64,000 bases of DNA from Nymphaea colorata (GCF_008831285.2 NC_045142.1:935001-999000); one strand, 5' to 3'; numbered from the stretch's first letter, positions 1 to 12,246 are shown. The notes: a model not told the origin generated them from the sequence alone. Program-made: numbers and translations.

Positions 1-219
1 GAATTTGGAAACACTCAATACGGTGTTCCTAGTGCCGAACAACTCTTAATGGTTAGGGAGACAAGGGTGCACTTGTTTAACCAGTTATGTCTATATATGA
101 TGCCACTTAAACATGTTAAGGACAATGACTTTCCAATAAAATTTTGGCGGATTCATAAGAGAGCCAGTATGCTATGGCAGGAAGACACAATGAAGTTTGA
201 ACTCATGACCAAATCATAA
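1..219 (+). CDS. 3' end of an unidentified open reading frame (5' part outside window)
   Basis: From the first base of the window a frame stays open for 72 codons and ends with TAA at 217-219. The product ends in the residues LWQEDTMKFELMTKS. It is rich in charged and hydrophobic residues, and I do not recognise the family. No start codon is required because the frame is open at the window edge; this may be the last exon of a host gene or part of a transposon-derived ORF. The DNA directly after the stop is AT-rich and non-coding. A protein search with the 72 residues would settle it. I give only moderate confidence that this is translated. Confidence 0.35.
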   Translation, partial: EFGNTQYGVPSAEQLLMVRETRVHLFNQLCLYMMPLKHVKDNDFPIKFWRIHKRASMLWQEDTMKFELMTKS

Positions 220-1981
220 TTCATTGTTTTTAATGGTTGAGATCTAGGCTAAAATCAAGAAATAATTACACAAAAATGTTTAAGGTTTAGGAAAATAATA
301 AATTAGCGCCCAACTTTTCAAACTTAAAAAACAGATGCTCAATTTTTTGAGAGAGATTCTGATATCGCTACTTGCCAAAAAAGAATATTAATTTTTTCAT
401 CAGCCGGGAGATGATGGATTGTTTCTTAGAGGTATTTTTGTTATTTTATATAAAAAAAATTAATGTTTTATATTAGTAAGCTGCTCTGCTCTTTGAGAAT
501 GCCTCTCTCAAAAGTTAAACAGTGACGTGTTATTATCAAAATTTGGGCATCTTTTGTATAATTTTTTCCTAAATCAATGTTAACAAAATCCGCTAATATT
601 GGTTGATCTGAATCGAATTTGTGGTCTTTTTTAAACTTTTTGTAAAATGCTTTTAGAGTTTTTTTTTTTAATTAATTTTTCATTTGTTTTTCTCAAAAAG
701 TTAATTTTTAGACACTGCTTTATCGATTCACAAGCCGTTGATCATCCAAAACTTTTAATTAGACAATTCACAAAACGCGGGTGAATTGAAGGATTAATCT
801 CATAGCCTTAGTAACCTCTCTCATTGTCTTTGCCTCTTTTTTAGGGTTCAGAGCTGCGTTAGTACCAAAGGACAAGTCGTACATGTGCTTCAATTTGCCT
901 TAGCTCTGCCGGATGCAGCTATGAGTGGTGAAAATATATGCTTGAATTAAAATACCCACAAATTGTGTTGATCAGCCCGTGTTTAGGTCAGATATCCCAT
1001 CAAAAAAATCAATGCTGAAAGAAAAAAAAAAATATCAGCCTCTGGTTAGGTTCCGCTTAATTAATTATCTATAAGCATAACAGTAGAGACTATTTTAAGC
1101 ATAAGCGTAGTGTTGGTTCACATGTTTTCTTGCTGGCAACAGTAGAAGATTGCAGTGTGTACATTATCAAATTCGGTTTGCTTTCTGTTCAAGCAATTTT
1201 ATACTGGCATACAGAGAAAGATGTGAGATTCCTCTTTCCATGTCCAAAGTGATCAAGCCCCTGTGGTGAACAAGACTTCATATCGTTAAATTCTCTGAAA
1301 TTAGGTTTTAGTTCCCTGATGTGTGCCGGCAGGCCTAAAAACGGAACTGCTTGTTCTGTTCTGCAGTGTTCCAACCCATTCAAACGACCTCTCATGTTTG
1401 CAAACATGGCGCAGGTGAGACTGCAAATGGAGCTGAGCAGCCATGGCTAAAATTGGAAAGCTTGTTCTTGTTCATCTAAAACTTTCTATTTAAGGAAATG
1501 TTCGGAAAAATTAACAAATTATTGTTACTCAAAGATTAAAGCAGATTCATGACAGAATTTAAACATATATGAGATTTGGACTTGGAACTATGTATCCTGA
1601 GATTTTTGTCTTCTGCTTTCCAAGGATCCAAGTCCACCTCTGACAAATGTAATCCCAAAGTTCAACTCCAAAACAGTAAGGTCCAAAAAATTTACGGCTT
1701 AGACTACCAAGTTCAAACATAAACCGAATTTAAACAAACTTTGCTACACTATTATTTTATAAAACTTTATGGAAGTACATATGAACATACTCATTTGGCC
1801 AGAAAACTATCGTTTTCAAAAATTTATTTGACGTTTATTATCTTTTAAAAATATACCCAATGTAATCTTGAATAAATAAATAGAATTAGAAGCTTTTCCA
1901 AATTCATCCTTTATGCTGGATTCTTTGTTTAAGATTTTGGTTGCGTTTGATTTCCCACTGATCCGTTTGTTTAAGATTTTG
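220..1981. other. AT-rich intergenic DNA without a supported gene
   Basis: About 1.8 kb with long A/T runs and only short open frames. A 72-codon minus-strand frame at 1189-1407 has no recognisable motif. I see no RNA gene and no clear mobile-element boundaries here. A 41-43 bp direct duplication starts near 1924 and runs into the foldback element that follows. Confidence 0.5.
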
Positions 1982-2207
1982 GTTGCGTTTGATTTCCCAC
2001 TGATCCGGATCTGAAACCAATGACAGCTGAAATCTATAGTTTTAACAAACTATAGATTTCAAGATCAACCCCAGCGTGGGTCTCAAATACACACTATATT
2101 ACAAAAAGAGTGAATTTGAGACATGATTGGGAGGAGCCGAGGAGGGGTTGGTCCGGTTGGACCTCAAAATTGTGGATCTCAAGTTTGTGGTAATCAAACA
2201 CAGGCAT
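1982..2207. mobile_element. MITE-like foldback element
   Basis: The two ends form an imperfect inverted repeat built on GYGTTTGATTWCCAC (left near 1984, complement near 2190-2205). Two smaller inverted repeats are nested inside. One is a perfect 14-bp stem with a 4-base loop (2029-2042 with 2047-2060). The other is a 9-bp stem (2080-2088 with 2114-2122). There is no coding capacity. The left end lies in a tandem duplication of about 42 bp (copies about 1924-1964 and 1966-2006). No clear target-site duplication could be assigned, so the superfamily is uncertain. Confidence 0.4.
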
Positions 2208-2931
2208 TGTGTCCTTTTTTCTTCTTACTTTTTAGATAGTCGAGGGTTGTAATGTGTATTAACATCTATCCGAATTTAAAGATAAATTTTACTCCAAACC
2301 AACATTCAATTGGCACTCCAAATGAAAATTTTTTCTCAACTCCAAAGCTAATTTATATTAGTCTACATGGGAATAAGTGTATGAGCAGATTTTTTTTTTT
2401 TTACCAACTTGAAAATGCAAAAATATTTCTTTTTTGTTTTTTTGTAAAAACTAAGTTTCATAAAAACCAAGTATTTTAATGAGTTTTAGAAACTTTGTTT
2501 TTCTTGGTTGGTGACACATCCAAAACATGATGTTTGAATAACCCAAAAGGGATCTAGTTTTTCACTCCTTTTTATAAAACTAGTTTTTTTTCAAAAACTA
2601 GTTTTTTTAAAAAAAAAACTCAATTTTGATGGTATCAAACACTTCAAAAACCTAGTTTTAAAGTGTCATCCAAACGCCGCCTTTATAATTTATAAAAAGA
2701 GACATTTTACTTTTTTTATAATTCTCTTTTGAGTGTTAAAGAACTAAGAAGTGCTTGTTGAAAAAAGAAAAAAAAGTTGTGATATTTAAAAGTTGCTTAA
2801 TAAAAAGACAGTACACCCTTCGAACACACATATCTGAAATATACATTTTAAAAAACATTAATATTTTTAATTTCAAACTTTTCTAAATTTAAGAACATTT
2901 TAAACAAATTAAATTGCTACGCTGTGGGCCC

Positions 2932-4653
2932 ATGGCGATCTTTTCCGCGGAAAAATATTTCCTTTTCCTGCCGATGCCAAACGCATTAGTTAGAACAGAA
3001 CGCATCATGGCAGGGATGCCGGAAGGCTACCGCCGAACTCTCTCTTTGCTCCAGCGAATGGCCAAATCTCCACCGCAGAAGTCTCTTCTCGTCCTCCACT
3101 TTGCATCTCTCGATGGTGGCCTTCACCACTCCCACCATTCAGCAGCCACCCTCCTCTTCCTCCTCCTCTCCTCAAACAACTTCCAACAATCAGAGTCTTT
3201 CATCCATGACATCGTCTCCGGCAAATTCCCGCGCCCCCTCACCCTCTCCTCTATCCTCAAGCACTTCTTTCCTTCAAAGAAAGAGCACACCAATCTCACC
3301 CAACTTGTTTTTGACATGATTATCAATGCACAATCTCGATTGGGCATGGCTGATTCAGCTTTAGAGACCTTCGATAAGATGGTTGACCTTGGATTGACGC
3401 CTAAACTGAGTACCTTTAATAATGTGCTTGGTGTTCTTGTCAATGTTGATAAGCTTTCTGAGGCTTCGAGAATTTTTGATAAGTTTGGCGGGAGGGTGGG
3501 TGTGGATGGTTTTACTCTTGGTGTTATGGTCAGAGGCTGTTGTAAAGCTGGGAAGATGGATAGTGCAATGAAAATTTTACCCAAGTTTGGGGAATTGGGC
3601 CATAGGCCTAATGTGATCATATACACGATTCTGATCAATGGTTGGTGTAAATCTGGCAATGTTGGTGAAGCGAAACGACTATTTCGAGAGATGGAAGAGG
3701 AGGGATTTCCCCCTAATGAGTACACCTACACTGTGATGATCAATGGTTGTATAAAGAACGGAGACAAAGACGGTGGTTTCGACCTTTACGCGGAGATGAG
3801 ACGTCGCGGAGTGTTGCCGAATCTTTTTACGTACAATTCCTTGATTCACGCGTACTGCAAGCTTGGCAGATTGAAGGAGGCCTTCCAACTGTTTGATGAA
3901 ATGGTAAGTGAAGGAGTTGTTCCGAACGTTGTGACTTATAACACTGTCATATTCGGGCTGTGTCAACGACGTAGGGTCTCGGAGGCTGACAGGTTCATGA
4001 ATAGAATGCAGAACAGCGGTTTGGTTCCTAGCGTTGTTACGTTTAATACACTAATCGATGGGCTATGCAGAGAGGGGGAGTTTGTAAAGGCACTGAGGAT
4101 TTTGGAGCGGATGAAGTCGAGTGGTCAGCCACCATCTTTAGTGACGTATAACACTCTCATTTGTGGTTTCTGTCGTTCTTCTAAATTAGTTGAAGCTGCA
4201 AAACTAATGGAAGAAATGCAGTCAAGGGGATTAGTGCCTAATAAGGTTACATATACAATTCTTATAAATGCTTTTGGAAGGGAGAACGACATGGATAGAG
4301 CTTTTGAGTTGTTTGATTCTATGGAGAAGTTGGGAATAGTGGCAGATGTTTATACTTATAATGTGTTATTACACAGTCTCTGCAACCAGGGGAACATGAA
4401 GGATGCTTGGAAGTTGTACAATGTGATGCTTGAGAAGCAGTTAAAACCCAACGACGTCGTCTACAATACACTAATAAATGGTTACTGTAAGCAAGGAAAT
4501 TCGTATAGGGCTCTAAGGTTGCTTTCCAAAATGACTGAAGATGGCATGGTTCCTAACGTTGCCAGCTATATCCTGACTATCAATTGTCTTTGTCTAGAAG
4601 GCAAAATCAAGGAGGCTGAACATCTGTCTGATGAAATGAAGAAAATGGTATAG
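2932..4653 (+). CDS. P-class pentatricopeptide repeat (PPR) protein, C-terminally truncated
   Basis: A single uninterrupted exon encodes about 573 aa from ATG 2932 (further in-frame ATGs at 2973 and 3007). After a leader of about 120 residues there are 13 tandem 35-residue P-type PPR motifs (residues about 122-573), with signatures such as VVTYNTVIFGLC and NVIIYTILINGWCK. There are no L/S motifs and no E or DYW domain, so it is a P-class member. Such proteins bind organelle RNA one base per repeat and act in its processing, stability or translation, usually in mitochondria or plastids. The leader could be a targeting peptide, but I cannot assign the organelle. The overall layout resembles Arabidopsis At1g09680; that is recall, not a search. 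The thirteenth repeat ends abruptly at TAG, and the start of a fourteenth repeat continues in another frame (see findings). Lack of introns is typical of the family. Confidence 0.93.
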   Translation: MAIFSAEKYFLFLPMPNALVRTERIMAGMPEGYRRTLSLLQRMAKSPPQKSLLVLHFASLDGGLHHSHHSAATLLFLLLSSNNFQQSESFIHDIVSGKFPRPLTLSSILKHFFPSKKEHTNLTQLVFDMIINAQSRLGMADSALETFDKMVDLGLTPKLSTFNNVLGVLVNVDKLSEASRIFDKFGGRVGVDGFTLGVMVRGCCKAGKMDSAMKILPKFGELGHRPNVIIYTILINGWCKSGNVGEAKRLFREMEEEGFPPNEYTYTVMINGCIKNGDKDGGFDLYAEMRRRGVLPNLFTYNSLIHAYCKLGRLKEAFQLFDEMVSEGVVPNVVTYNTVIFGLCQRRRVSEADRFMNRMQNSGLVPSVVTFNTLIDGLCREGEFVKALRILERMKSSGQPPSLVTYNTLICGFCRSSKLVEAAKLMEEMQSRGLVPNKVTYTILINAFGRENDMDRAFELFDSMEKLGIVADVYTYNVLLHSLCNQGNMKDAWKLYNVMLEKQLKPNDVVYNTLINGYCKQGNSYRALRLLSKMTEDGMVPNVASYILTINCLCLEGKIKEAEHLSDEMKKMV

Positions 4654-4721
4654 TACCTAGTGCTTCAGTTTATAGCACCATATCTTGTGCAAAATTTAAG
4701 GTACAAGACACTGCTTCATGA
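4654..4721 (+). pseudogene. Out-of-frame remnant of a 14th PPR repeat
   Basis: Immediately past the PPR stop codon a different frame reads IVPSASVYSTISCAKF, the expected start of another PPR helix pair, and then ends at TGA 4719-4721. One extra base near 4645-4648 would join it to the main frame. Either a 1-base deletion shortened the protein by about 24 residues, or this is a sequence error. Confidence 0.65.
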
Positions 4722-6199
4722 AAAAAAATGAAAAATTTTGGTCTGTGGATGCACTGGAGCGAGGTGATTTATGATTCGTGTGTGTGACAAGCTCAGTGCG
4801 AAGAACAGAGGAACTTGAATCAAGGGGCCAATATAAAATCAGCCACTACAGTTGCCCGAAGCAAGAGAGTCTCTGTCTGGATCGGCAATGAACTCTTGAG
4901 ATTATGCTCTACTTGAAGTATCGTAGGGGAAACGAGAGGCCTATCTCCACCAATAGGAAGGTTTCATCAGTAACCATGATATTATGTCAGCTGCAGAAAA
5001 GGCAACTGGCTTCCTGCACAGGCTGAGCATGTGTTCCTAAATGGGATCTGGTGTATAGTTTGGACTTTGGACATATTTTTTGGTGCCAAGATTATGTATA
5101 TCAAATTATCAACTGCATCTTGCAGCACTGGAGTTGATTCTTGCAGCCATGCCACCTCAGGTTTCGATCTGCCCTCGCTAATATCTATCTGCCCACTTAA
5201 AATCTTCTCTTCAGCTTTGCGTGTTATTCGGATGAAGGGGAATCGGGTTTTAATCCCACAGTTGCATTTCCATCCTTTCTTCCTTGAAGTACCAGAATAG
5301 TCAATGGCTCAATATGCACGGTGCATATTTTCGCATAAATTAGAAGCGCCTGCCTCCCCCCGCTCGAGAGAAGCACATCACACAACTTGGAGAACCAAGA
5401 GATGCAAGAATCAAGATGAAAGTTATTAGAGACATAATTTACTGTCCAATGTCCATAAGTATCCTCCTCGTTCCTGCAGTCTCTGAGCCATTACGTGAGT
5501 TGTTTTTCGCAAACCCATAAAAGGATCGTGCGAATTGATATGTAAACTAGATTTTGTGAAGTATATTAGCAATTAACAGTGTTGGACTTGTCAGGTTCTT
5601 TCCCGTGTCCCAAAAAGAAAAGTGTCTCGATGAAGGCTGTCTTCCAGCAAGTGAGAGGTTACTAATTACAATTCTCCGGTTTCAGGTTGGTGAAAAGTGG
5701 AGGAAGGCATTCTTGTGACATTAATGAAGAACAAAGGGAAAAGCGAAGAAGAAATGAGCCCTTACAAGGCAGTTTTTTTCTGTGCTTTGCATCAGTTCAG
5801 ATGTTGTCTAAATGATGTATGGGATACCAGCTGGACATAAAGATCTTCCTACGTCCATTGTCACATTGAACTTCCACTGTTTGAAACAAAAACAAATCGT
5901 CTTCAAATAGGAGTCTAAAACAACACACAAAAGTAACAAAAATTACAATGAAAACCCTTAACCCAGACTCCAACAGAAATTTCTACCCACGTCTAAATTT
6001 TGAAACCAAATCTCTTGATTTCAAATCGGGATCGAAGATCAAACTGCATGCCTATGAATAGCGGATCAAGACCCGATTCATTTACACCGCCCCGCCATTA
6101 AAAATCTCAAGATTGAAGAGAGAGAGAGAGAGAGAGAGTCAATGGCCATTTCGGTCCTCGACTCTGAGTCAGTAGGCATTTCCGTCCGACAGCCAACAG
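4722..6199. other. Intergenic DNA between the PPR and MYB3R genes
   Basis: It should contain the PPR 3' UTR and the distal MYB3R promoter. The only sizeable frame (5031-5300, 89 codons) has no recognisable motif and no homologous-looking features. A (GA)n microsatellite of about 20 bp lies at about 6117-6138. I see no RNA gene or transposon boundary. Confidence 0.5.
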
Positions 6200-6477
6200 C
6201 CGTTGCTGATGCGGGGGTAGTGGGAAACCGCGATGGACGGTCAGGATCGCCCGAAATTTCCTTGTAACCGCCTTAGTTCTGAACCGCGTGCGTGCGCTTC
6301 AAGTTGACGGCCAGAGAGAAAGAGAGCGTGCCGTTTGATGTTCAAAACTTCTAACTTCCCCCCACCGACGGAAAGCGTTAGCAGCCGTTCAAATCCCACG
6401 AACGGCTCCTAACGGCGTCGTTTGCCTCCCGCAGACGTTCCCTCCTTCAGCCAAAAACATAAAGAAACTCGCAACGG
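6200..6477 (+). promoter_or_regulatory. Cluster of MSA-type (AACGG) MYB3R binding cores upstream of MYB3R
   Basis: AACGG or its complement CCGTT occurs at 6200-6204, 6331-6335, 6385-6389, 6401-6405, 6411-6415 and 6473-6477. Four of the six fall within 93 bp, and the copies at 6411 and 6473 fit the extended mitosis-specific-activator consensus YCYAACGGYYA at 9 of 11 positions. A CT-rich tract (about 6480-6545) follows and probably marks the transcription-start and 5' UTR region. MSA elements are the known targets of MYB3R proteins and give G2/M-phase expression, so the position suggests autoregulation. Function is inferred, not shown. Confidence 0.6.
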
Positions 6478-6813
6478 CCTTCCCTCCCTCCCTCCCTCTC
6501 TTTCTTCTCCGCTCTCACTCACTCTCTCTCCTCTCTCTAGGGTTCGGTTTCCTTCTTCTCCCGCCATAACTTACCGCTCCATTTTTGAGAGCTGGCGTTG
6601 TGGTTCTCTCTCTATTCCTCTGTGGGGTTTCCGCTTCTTTTCGTAGTTTCTTCTTCTCGTTCTTCCCCTGCTGGCGTTCGGGAGGTGGGATTCCAGATGT
6701 AGGAGATCTGAATTCCTCGGGACTTCGTTAATTGGTCTCGGTTCTCGATTGGAAGAAATTTAGCTGCCTTTCTAGGGTTCTTTGAGGTCGTGAACTTCAT
6801 CTGCGTCTCGGTG

Positions 6814-9800
6814 ATGGTGGAAGAATGGTCGGGGGAAGCGGTGGCCGTGCCGAAGAAGGAGCTGGACTGTGCCGAGAGCCAGCTCCCCGTAGCTGTCTGC
6901 CTGTCGTCGGATTCTGATAGATGCTCGAGCCCCGCGTCTGCGTGCCCGTCTCATCGGTGTGTTGGATTCCGTTCGTTTTTTTATTGCTGTTAATGGAGAT
7001 GCAGATTATTGTTTCTGTTTTGTTTGTTGTTTCTGTGTTCTTTGATGGCTTGCGATCGCTTAATCGTGTCGTCTGGTTCATCCTTGATGCTTTGTGAATC
7101 AATTCTGGTTTGAAGTTGCATGATCGGGTAAGAGTGCATCGGTCATGGGCCTAGGATGAATTTTTAAGAGTGATCGGAATTTTCTCGTTCTGTTTGTTTT
7201 CCTTCAATACTTGTTGTGCGATGATCGTAGTTCCAACCATGGAATGCGACACGAACAGCGATTTTTTATCATTGATAGCTGATCGATCCTCCGTGTGATT
7301 GAAATTTTGGTAAAATGATGGTTGCGTTCTATGATGAACAAGCCGTCGTTAGCCATTCAATGACAGGAGGGGCTTATTTTCTGATGCCAGAATTAGTAAG
7401 GGTCATATCCATTATTTTGCATTTATTGCTGTATTTAGGATACATCTATCCATGCTATCTCAAATTGCCAGCCGAAATGTTAGCACACGCAAGTGTAGCG
7501 CATGATGTTGTCCACTTTCGTTAAAAGAATTGGTAAAACTTTAAATCTTTTGAGTAACTTCGGAAGTGTATATCTGGTCTAGCTAATAGCCTTGGAATCT
7601 TTTATTACAATATCAACGAAATTATAAATGCAAAATGTGTTTTCTTCTGTCAAATCCTGTTCTTTTCAGTTTTAACCATATTCTTTGTTCTCTCACTGTA
7701 GTGCTCTTTTATTTTTCTCATCTTATTTTTGATCTTTTATAGTATAATGACCTTGCCTTCTGCTGAAAATTGTTGGATTCTTGGCTGAAAAGCTTAGATG
7801 GCTTCACTGTATGTTTCATTGATGCCTCTTGAAATTCAATTTAGGAGGAGTGGACCAATTCGGAGAGCAAAGGGCGGTTGGACACCAGAAGAGGTAAAAT
7901 AATTATAATCTGAAGGTCATTTTGTTTGTTTTTTTGCTTCTAGCTCGGTAGTTATTTTCTCTCTCTCCAACATCCATGGTAAATTTAAAGAACCTGTCAT
8001 TAGACATGTCACAGCCTGAGTCTCAACTAAAAGATCCATTTTGCAAAAAGATAATGTTACTACTCCCATTTTACGTGGAAACCTGCTGCTTTAATTTCAT
8101 TATGATTTACTTGTGATGTTATCGTTTCAATTATTTACTGATGCAATTCAGGTAACTCATGTCTTTCTGATTCTACAGGATGAGATGTTGCACAATGCAG
8201 TCAAATTTTTCAAGGGAAAAAATTGGAAAAAAATAGGTTTGCATCTCTTCTTCTGATCACAGATGTAGCTTAGTTATTAGTTCTTGCTTTTCTTTTCAAT
8301 GACTGAATCAGTAACTTACGCTTTTCAAATTTGTAAAAAGACTTCTGGTACTGTTTTGATGGAGAAACTTGATGTGGCAGTGGATATGGAATTCATGGAA
8401 CCTCAACTGACTCAACTCTATGTTCATGATAATGTGTATCGCTTCAGTTATGCTCCTTGGGGCACCGTTCTAAATATAATTACATATTTTCTTTGCAAAT
8501 CAGATTTTTTATGAAATTTTTTGGGGGATACTTGGCAAATATCAGCATCAATGAAGAACAGTAATTGAATAAACTAAGGATTATGATAGAGTAAGAATCA
8601 TCATGTGACCCAAAAATGAGTCATTTGACATAAACATATAATTTTTACCTGCTTGGCATGTTATCTTCCCTGCATTAGAGGACTTTGATGAATGACACTA
8701 TTTTCCGGCTCTTCTTTACTGGATGGAGCTCTGGTAATTGCTGATGGATATTTGCTTGCAAGAAGCCAATATCAGGGTTTTAGCAAATGCTCACCCTATG
8801 GCTGAATATTCTATATGAGTTTGTAACCTGAGAGTCTGAGGTGACTGATACCACATGGTTGGCATTTGCATGGATGACTGCACATAAGCAAACTCTCTTT
8901 CCGTGTCCTTTTCTGCTAGAATTACTTTCCCCCCTACTCTCAAAATACCATAGGATGTCAGCCTCCGGAATTTATGGTAGAGTTGAACATTTTCTTTGTG
9001 AGAGTTTTGTGCTGTTAATATTTGAAGGCTCTGAAGACAACATGTATAAATAAACAGTTGTTTTGAATTGTCGCTTTGTTATTAAGTTTTGCTTGATGTC
9101 TAGTGCTATGAAAGTTTTCAATGGTGATTTATTACCCAGGTAATTGACATAGTTGCATATTTGGTGGGCATGCAGCACAGTTTTTCACAGATAGGACAGA
9201 AGTGCAATGCCTTCATCGATGGCAAAAGGTTCTTAACCCTGAGTTAGTGAAGGGGCCATGGACCAAGGAGGTTTTGCACTTCTCAGAGAATTTTCTGATG
9301 TTTAAATATATATATATATCTGAATCTTGCATGTTAATGTGGGACATTTCCTATCTTCTGTTTTCCTTGCAGGAAGATGATATAATAATCAAACTGGTTG
9401 AAAAATATGGCCCAGCAAAGTGGGCTGTTATAGCAAAATCCTTGCCAGGCCGTATAGGAAAGCAATGTCGGGAGAGGTAACGTGGCTAGGCCTGTCCATG
9501 TTCTTATTTTTCTTGTGGATGTTGGTCAGACTTCAATTCTACATTTTTCTTTCTTCTTTGGTTATCGTTTGGCTTATTTTTTTGTTCTTAGATTCTGAAT
9601 AACAGGATTATTTTCGAAATGTCTTCACTATTTCATGTTTCCATGTTTGGAGGAAGTTTTCTACAGTAACATGGCTAACACACCAAAACAAGTACTTTAG
9701 CGAAGATATGCTGTAACTGTTGTTTCTCTTCATTCCATAGCAAGTGCTTGACTTTAACAAAAAAGGAAAAAGAAACATAACTACTTGGTAATAGGATCTG

Positions 9801-12184
9801 TTTCCAGTAAGGTTAGGTCTTTTGGGAGAGTGACAGGGAAGATTAATCAGAACATTTCAGAAACTATTCTTCTTTATTTATATGCCTGTTTCTGGACGTG
9901 GTACAATAATTTGATCCATACATATATAGAAGACTGAAGCCTTGCAATCAGCTGCCTGACTGTCCAAGTAGTTGTGCCAAACCTATATGAGACTAAAATG
10001 TTACGAATGGATTCCAGGGCACCATAGGTCAAATAGGTGGTTTCAAGACTAGGTCATATTTTTTTTCCTGTTTTTTTTTTCTTTTTGCTTTTAACTCATA
10101 ATCAAGCTTGTTTAATCTATTAACAAAATAAAGATATCTCTTTCCTAAGGTCCAAAAATGTTCAAAAATTGTCAATGAACAAGTTCCATACTTTGTATCC
10201 CTGATCCATTACTATTGTTTGGATACTTCATGAGCAATGGGTGTGTTATTGATTGATGTGCCTGTGTGGGTTACTGAAGTTGCATGCTGAAGGAGCCACA
10301 CTAAAATTTTACTCTGGCTTGGCTTATTTAAGCTAGATTTGAGTTTCACTTACATATTATACAAGTGAAAATAAATATCCATGTTTGTTGTATATTTTTG
10401 TTACAATATTGCTTTCCTTACGTTATATACATGTCCAAATAAATATCCATAGCTATGTTTATTATGTTACAACTAGCAATAAATATAGTACATGATGCTA
10501 CACGATATAGGATACATGTCCAAATAAATATCCATAGTTATGTTTATTATGTTACAACTTGCGATAAATATAGTACATGATACTACACGATATAGGAAAG
10601 CCATGCAAGACAACCTAAAAACTACCTTTGCTGCAAATAAGGAAAAAAAAAATTATTCGATGGGGCCAAAAAACTAAAAAGACTTAAGAGTTACAGAGAG
10701 AAAGAGCGCCTCGTGACACTGTCTATGGCTGTATTGACCACCATGAAAGAGATATCAATCAATCCACTGGTACCCTTTACTTGAATATGCACACACATAT
10801 GGAGGGAAGGAGAGAGAGATGCCACAGTTATTACAGTGGCCTCCCTTTCTTAATATATTTGTAAAGAAAAAGGACAAAACATGCACCAGATATAACTAAT
10901 ACGTAAGGACTAGTTACCAAGTCAGTCAATTAGACCATAATAATGGACCACACTAATTTTAACCCATTGGATTTGGTCGATTGACTCCCAACTTGGTCAA
11001 CTAGTCCATGGTTTGACATAAAAGCTAGACAATATATTCTAGTTTATTGCTTTTGCCTACTAGTAGAAATTTAAGCCACTTCCAGTAGCTGGACTTTCTT
11101 TGTTTTTTTTTTTCTTGTAGCAATTGCAGAATAATTATTTATTCTGCAAGAATTTTTTTTGAATTGTTCATTATTAAGGCTTTGTATATTGAAGTACTGC
11201 AGTCAGTCAACATTTCATTTTTCTCTCTTGAAATGGTCTATTGCATTGAGTTGGTTCTTTAAATGTATTTTAGGTGGCATAATCACTTAAACCCTGCAAT
11301 CAAGAAGGATGCCTGGACAAAGGAGGAAGAGTTAGTACTCATTGAAGCCCATAGAATACATGGAAACAAATGGGCTGAAATAGCAAAAGTGCTTCCTGGA
11401 AGGTATTGATGATAAGCTATGTCTTAATATGCTTGCAACTCTGTCACACGGATACTTGAGTTTAGCCCACGTACCCGTATCCGATACGTGGACATGCATA
11501 TCCGGATACAGGACATGGCTGGTACACGCCAAAAAATAAACTATTAGTTTAATGTTTTTTTTTTTCATTTTATCTTTTTTTGTGATGCATCTAATTATTT
11601 TCATGAACAATCCTTTCAAATACTCGGCACTTCTGTGATAAAACAAACTTTTTTATAAGAGTGAACTATTAATTTAATGTTTTTTTTCATTTTATTATTT
11701 TTGAGAATATAAAATTTGCCGTATCTGCGTATCTAAAATTTTCAAAATTGCCGTGTCCGTACCCGTATCGTACCCGCACCCATGTGACATATGCTTGCGG
11801 CAGGCAATGTTATTTCTTGATCTGCATTAAGTGTAGTCTTAAACATTAGAGTGGTTCTATCATTGTAAGATCTCTTATCATCATGGTGCTACTTTGATGT
11901 CTTGACTGTTGACTAGCTTTTTGTTAATCATTTATAAAGCAATTGTCATCAGAAAGGACAAGTCATGAGTGTACGGCTGTGTGCATACTGGAATAAGGTG
12001 CTTGTCATTGTGTTATGTGTTTTGTAGGCAAATAAGAACAACAATGAAATACAATGGGAAAAATGAGAAGAGAAAGGAGGGGAAAATCCAGCAATACATG
12101 ATTATGGCAATAATGTACTTCTTATTAACTACCACTGGCCATCTTGCTAAAAGCTATGTCATACAGGTGTGAGGTGTGGTGTGG

Positions 12185-12246
<62 letters not shown>

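Noticed and set aside
2520-2680. Second MITE suggested by GTGTCATCCAAACGCCGCC near 2665
   Set aside because: The only matching partner (GACACATCCAAAAC near 2510) is in direct, not inverted, orientation.
3123-3966. Long minus-strand frames opposite the PPR gene
   Set aside because: Mirror frames of the repeated PPR sequence; no family recognised, while the plus strand is unambiguous.
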